Shown here: positions 62,098 to 64,000 of the stretch, in pieces
Layout of the letters: every line of letters starts with the position of its first letter
Numbering within the stretch: the first letter of the stretch is position 1
From: Lacrimispora algidixylanolytica
GTDB taxonomy: Bacteria > Bacillota > Clostridia > Lachnospirales > Lachnospiraceae
Length of the DNA stretch: 64,000 bases
Direction: 5' to 3'
Assembly (NCBI RefSeq): GCF_003609635.1
Contig: NZ_MCIA01000031.1
Coordinates: 332,701-396,700, forward strand
The notes under the pieces: generated by a model
Seen by the model: the letters and a program-made list of their open reading frames with translations, nothing else
The model's database searches: none
What the model was told of the DNA's origin: nothing
Made by a program: the position numbers and the translations under genes

Positions 62098-62136
62098 AAA
62101 GGCAGCGATCAGTATATCTGACCGCTGCCTTTTTTA
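62098..62136 (+). terminator. Terminator of the nucleotidyltransferase/methyltransferase operon
   Basis: AAGGCAGCG-A-TCAG pairs with CTGA-C-CGCTGCCTT, followed by six T residues. Confidence 0.9.
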
Positions 62137-62419
62137 GCCAATAGATCTTTCTGAAAACCTAACATTTATTAATGAAATTACTATTGTAGTATTTTTAAAA
62201 ATGATTATAATGAGGTTAATACTAATTCAATCGCATTGATACAAAAAATATTTAAATCATTCTACGCAGAATGATAAAGGAGACATTATTTTTAATTCTA
62301 TTATGTTATTTCAAACTTCTATTTTCTGATGTGTTTACTTTCTATATTAACACAATCTTCCCCATGACAGATCTTCTTATTTTATAAATTGAAACAGTAG
62401 TTTTACCCATTAGAAAAGG

Positions 62420-62436
62420 CGCAGTTTAACTAAAAC
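62420..62436. repeat. Left 17-bp inverted repeat bounding the recombinase gene
   Basis: CGCAGTTTAACTAAAAC here is the exact reverse complement of 63825-63841. Each copy has a short internal dyad (GTTT/AAAC), the form of a tyrosine-recombinase crossover site. Confidence 0.85.
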
Positions 62437-62582
62437 CACGCCGCAGCTTTCAGACAAATTTCGACATGATTCATTATATAATACTGGCTTATTGTTTGTC
62501 AATCTAAACAAATATAGTATTGATGATAGAATTCGAACGCTTAAATACGAAAGATGCAAAGCATTTTTGGCGAAAATCACAA

Positions 62583-62607
62583 CATTCGCCGTCAAAAATC
62601 ACGTCAA
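62583..62607 (+). repeat. Left direct repeat: CATTCGCCGTCAA with CGTCAA-N6-CGTCAA
   Basis: The 13-base sequence (62583-62595) recurs at 63752-63764 in the same orientation, and both are followed, at a 12-base period, by a second CGTCAA. They look like paired arm-type binding sites of a Tn916/lambda-like integrase. The copy lies just before the recombinase ribosome site. Confidence 0.7.
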
Positions 62608-62625
62608 AAAAGGAGAATTATAGCA

Positions 62626-63786
62626 ATGCCACGCAAAGGTGAAAATATATACAAGCGAAAAGACGGACGTTGGGAAGGTCGACAGCAAAAAATAGGAGGA
62701 AAATACCATTACTTTTATGGCAAAAGTTATCGTGAAGTAAAAGTAAAAATGAGATTATTTCTGGAGAACAATAAATTATCAGAGAATATCATACCAATTT
62801 CTATACCTAATGCAGTTGACCAATTTAATACTTGGTTGGAATGTGAGATTGTTAACCGGGTGAAACCCTCTACTTATGAGAGTTACTACAACTGCTTAAA
62901 GAAATACATCATTCCTTTCTATTTAAATAACTATATTGATGAAATCACAGAAGAATCTGTAATGGATTTTGTGAAAGAAATGAAAGAAGATACCTCAATT
63001 TCAGAAGCTTATAAAAAAAAGATTCTGGCAATTTTTAAAACAGCATTAAAAGAAATATTAAATAATAAGAAGGACTCTACAGCCATACTTCAAGCAGTTA
63101 AACTACCCAAGGCAGAACAAAAGGAAGTAGAGATATTCTCCATGAAAGAGCAAAGACATATAGAGTGGACAGCCATTAATTATGAAGACAAACGTGCGAT
63201 TGGAATTATACTTTGCATTTACACTGGCATTCGGCTTGGAGAACTTTGTGCGTTAAGGTGGAGTGATTTTGATTTGGAAGCGGGCACTATGTCAATTAAA
63301 CGTACCGTAACCCGAACGAAAAACTTTACGCTACAAGATACGAAAACTCAACTCAATGTCGGCACACCAAAAAGTCGTACATCGATAAGAAAAATCCCCC
63401 TTCCAGCGTTTCTTGTAGCAATTGCAAGAGAATATATTCTGATCGATGATAAGGAAGATTATTATGTCATGTCAGGAAGTAACGTGCCTATCGATCCTAG
63501 GGCATACCAAAAGTTATTTAAAAGAGTACTAAAAAAGGCTGGCGTAAAGGATCGCAAATTCCATTCCACCCGTCATACCTTTGCAACCAGAGCACTGGAA
63601 CTACACGTAGATATAAAGACCGTTAGTGAAATACTGGGTCACTCAAATGTAGCAATCACCATGAATGTGTATGCCCATTCGCTTATGGAGCAGAAAAAAA
63701 TAGCGATTGATAAGTTTAATCACATGCACCTTACTAGCATGGAGCAACAATCATTCGCCGTCAATTCTTCCGTCAATACAGCTTAA
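62626..63786 (+). CDS. Tyrosine recombinase / integrase
   Basis: The 386-residue protein has an N-terminal arm-DNA-binding domain (KGENIYKRKDGRWEGRQQKIG, about 4-60), a SAM-like core-binding domain (about 65-165) and the catalytic domain. Active-site Arg is in TGIRLGELCALRW, then HSTRHTFATRAL (His and Arg), HSNVAITMNVYAHS (His and nucleophile Tyr). This is a Tn916/phage-type integrase. AAGGAGAATTATAGCA precedes ATG 62626. No excisionase or other element gene is beside it; it is alone between the methyltransferase operon and a chemoreceptor gene, inside perfect 17-bp inverted repeats. Confidence 0.93.
   Translation: MPRKGENIYKRKDGRWEGRQQKIGGKYHYFYGKSYREVKVKMRLFLENNKLSENIIPISIPNAVDQFNTWLECEIVNRVKPSTYESYYNCLKKYIIPFYLNNYIDEITEESVMDFVKEMKEDTSISEAYKKKILAIFKTALKEILNNKKDSTAILQAVKLPKAEQKEVEIFSMKEQRHIEWTAINYEDKRAIGIILCIYTGIRLGELCALRWSDFDLEAGTMSIKRTVTRTKNFTLQDTKTQLNVGTPKSRTSIRKIPLPAFLVAIAREYILIDDKEDYYVMSGSNVPIDPRAYQKLFKRVLKKAGVKDRKFHSTRHTFATRALELHVDIKTVSEILGHSNVAITMNVYAHSLMEQKKIAIDKFNHMHLTSMEQQSFAVNSSVNTA
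63752..63776 (+). repeat. Right direct repeat: CATTCGCCGTCAA with CGTCAA-N6-CGTCAA
   Basis: Second copy of the 13-base repeat (63752-63764) with the second CGTCAA at 63771-63776. It lies inside the final codons of the recombinase gene (SFAVNSSVNTA). Confidence 0.7.
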
Positions 63787-63824
63787 AGTCATGAATAATA
63801 TAGAGTTCAAGCATACTAGACACA

Positions 63825-63841
63825 GTTTTAGTTAAACTGCG
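63825..63841. repeat. Right 17-bp inverted repeat bounding the recombinase gene
   Basis: GTTTTAGTTAAACTGCG is the reverse complement of the left copy at 62420-62436. The enclosed segment is about 1.4 kb and contains only the recombinase gene. Confidence 0.85.
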
Positions 63842-63932
63842 AATCCCCCATGCACGCTTCATACTTTCTTTTTGCAGAACAAATTGAAACAATCATACAT
63901 AAGAGAAAGACCAATCACAGGAGGTAAAAGGC

Positions 63933-64000
63933 ATGAAGAATTTCAGGGATTACAGTATTACAAAAAAACTGCTCACCGCTTTTCTAGGCATGGTGCTGAT
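63933..64000 (+). CDS. Start of a methyl-accepting chemotaxis-type receptor (partial)
   Basis: Only 22 codons are visible: MKNFRDYSITKKLLTAFLGM and VL. A short basic start followed by a hydrophobic helix is typical of MCP N-termini. AGGAGG lies about 9 bases upstream. The rest is outside the window, so the class is tentative. The right inverted repeat is 91 bases upstream of the start. Confidence 0.5.
   Translation, partial: MKNFRDYSITKKLLTAFLGMVL

Larger units (their letters stand above)
62137..62625. other. Intergenic region with hairpin and left repeat of the recombinase element
   Basis: No gene is supported up to the recombinase start. It contains the palindrome ATCATTCT-ACGC-AGAATGAT (62256-62275), the left 17-bp inverted repeat (62420-62436), a possible promoter TTGTTT-17-TAGTAT (62492-62520), and the direct repeat near 62583. 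A 61-codon frame on the minus strand at 62410-62595 has no ribosome site and unlikely composition. Confidence 0.5.

Noticed and set aside
62410..62595. Minus-strand 61-codon ORF upstream of the recombinase
   Set aside because: No ribosome site, and it overlaps the left inverted repeat and the direct repeat; composition is not protein-like.

Overview
This window looks like a chromosome segment from a Gram-positive, spore-former-type Clostridia, most likely Lachnospiraceae (a Lacrimispora/Clostridium-like species). I infer this from protein style, AGGAGG-type ribosome sites, sigma-A promoters, the rimP-nusA-ylxR-ylxQ-infB-rbfA-DHH-truB-ribF gene order, lipoprotein binding proteins, and secreted polysaccharidases. 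No rRNA, tRNA or CRISPR array was seen.

Layout. 1-1.6 kb: end of a BMP-type (nucleoside/simple sugar) ABC importer. 1.9-5.7 kb: a very large secreted pectinase, with a PL9 pectate lyase and a CE12-type esterase between two copies of one accessory module and a cre-like site upstream. 6.1-7.7 kb: pyrG. 7.9-12.8 kb: a branched-chain amino acid livKHMGF operon. 12.8-15.1 kb: small and damaged genes (MazG-like, a broken FMN split-barrel gene, DUF2809) and AT-rich spacer. 15.2-18.4 kb: a secreted M6 metalloprotease and an SH3-NlpC/P60 wall hydrolase. 18.5-27.4 kb: the nusA/infB translation operon, whose IF-2 carries about 24 copies of a Gly/Gln/Arg/Pro repeat. 27.5-32.4 kb: a two-gene importer, an AraC-domain/SEC-C methionine aminopeptidase pair, and a MarR-pirin pair. 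32.6-38.9 kb: DUF1003, a GH36 alpha-galactosidase, a divergent DXS and an aldo-keto reductase/MerR operon. 39.0-39.35 kb: a decayed IS30-type transposase. 39.4-47.4 kb: an oligopeptide importer (oppABCDF) with an oligoendopeptidase F. 47.5-51.5 kb: a PAS-GGDEF-HD-GYP protein and a GH18 chitinase-like enzyme. 51.7-59.5 kb: a nine-gene zinc operon. 59.6-62.1 kb: a cytidylyltransferase-aminotransferase fusion with a methyltransferase. 62.4-63.8 kb: a tyrosine recombinase enclosed by perfect 17-bp inverted repeats. The window ends at the start of a chemoreceptor.

Most notable. (1) The zinc operon fur/zur - Cys-rich membrane peptide - znuA - znuC - znuB - G3E GTPase - G3E-like/permease fusion - YcgQ-like - G3E GTPase joins uptake, presumed zinc chaperones and a permease fused to a P-loop domain in one unit. 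(2) The nucleotidyltransferase-PLP enzyme fusion plus methyltransferase could make a CDP-activated, possibly methylated, amino-alcohol. (3) The inverted-repeat-bounded integrase could be an invertible switch or a single-gene mobile element. Several promoters are unusually readable: a 19-bp-spacer MerR promoter, and a MarR promoter whose spacer lies under a perfect 20-bp palindrome with almost no 5' leader. Product calls are from reading the sequence; no database search was run.
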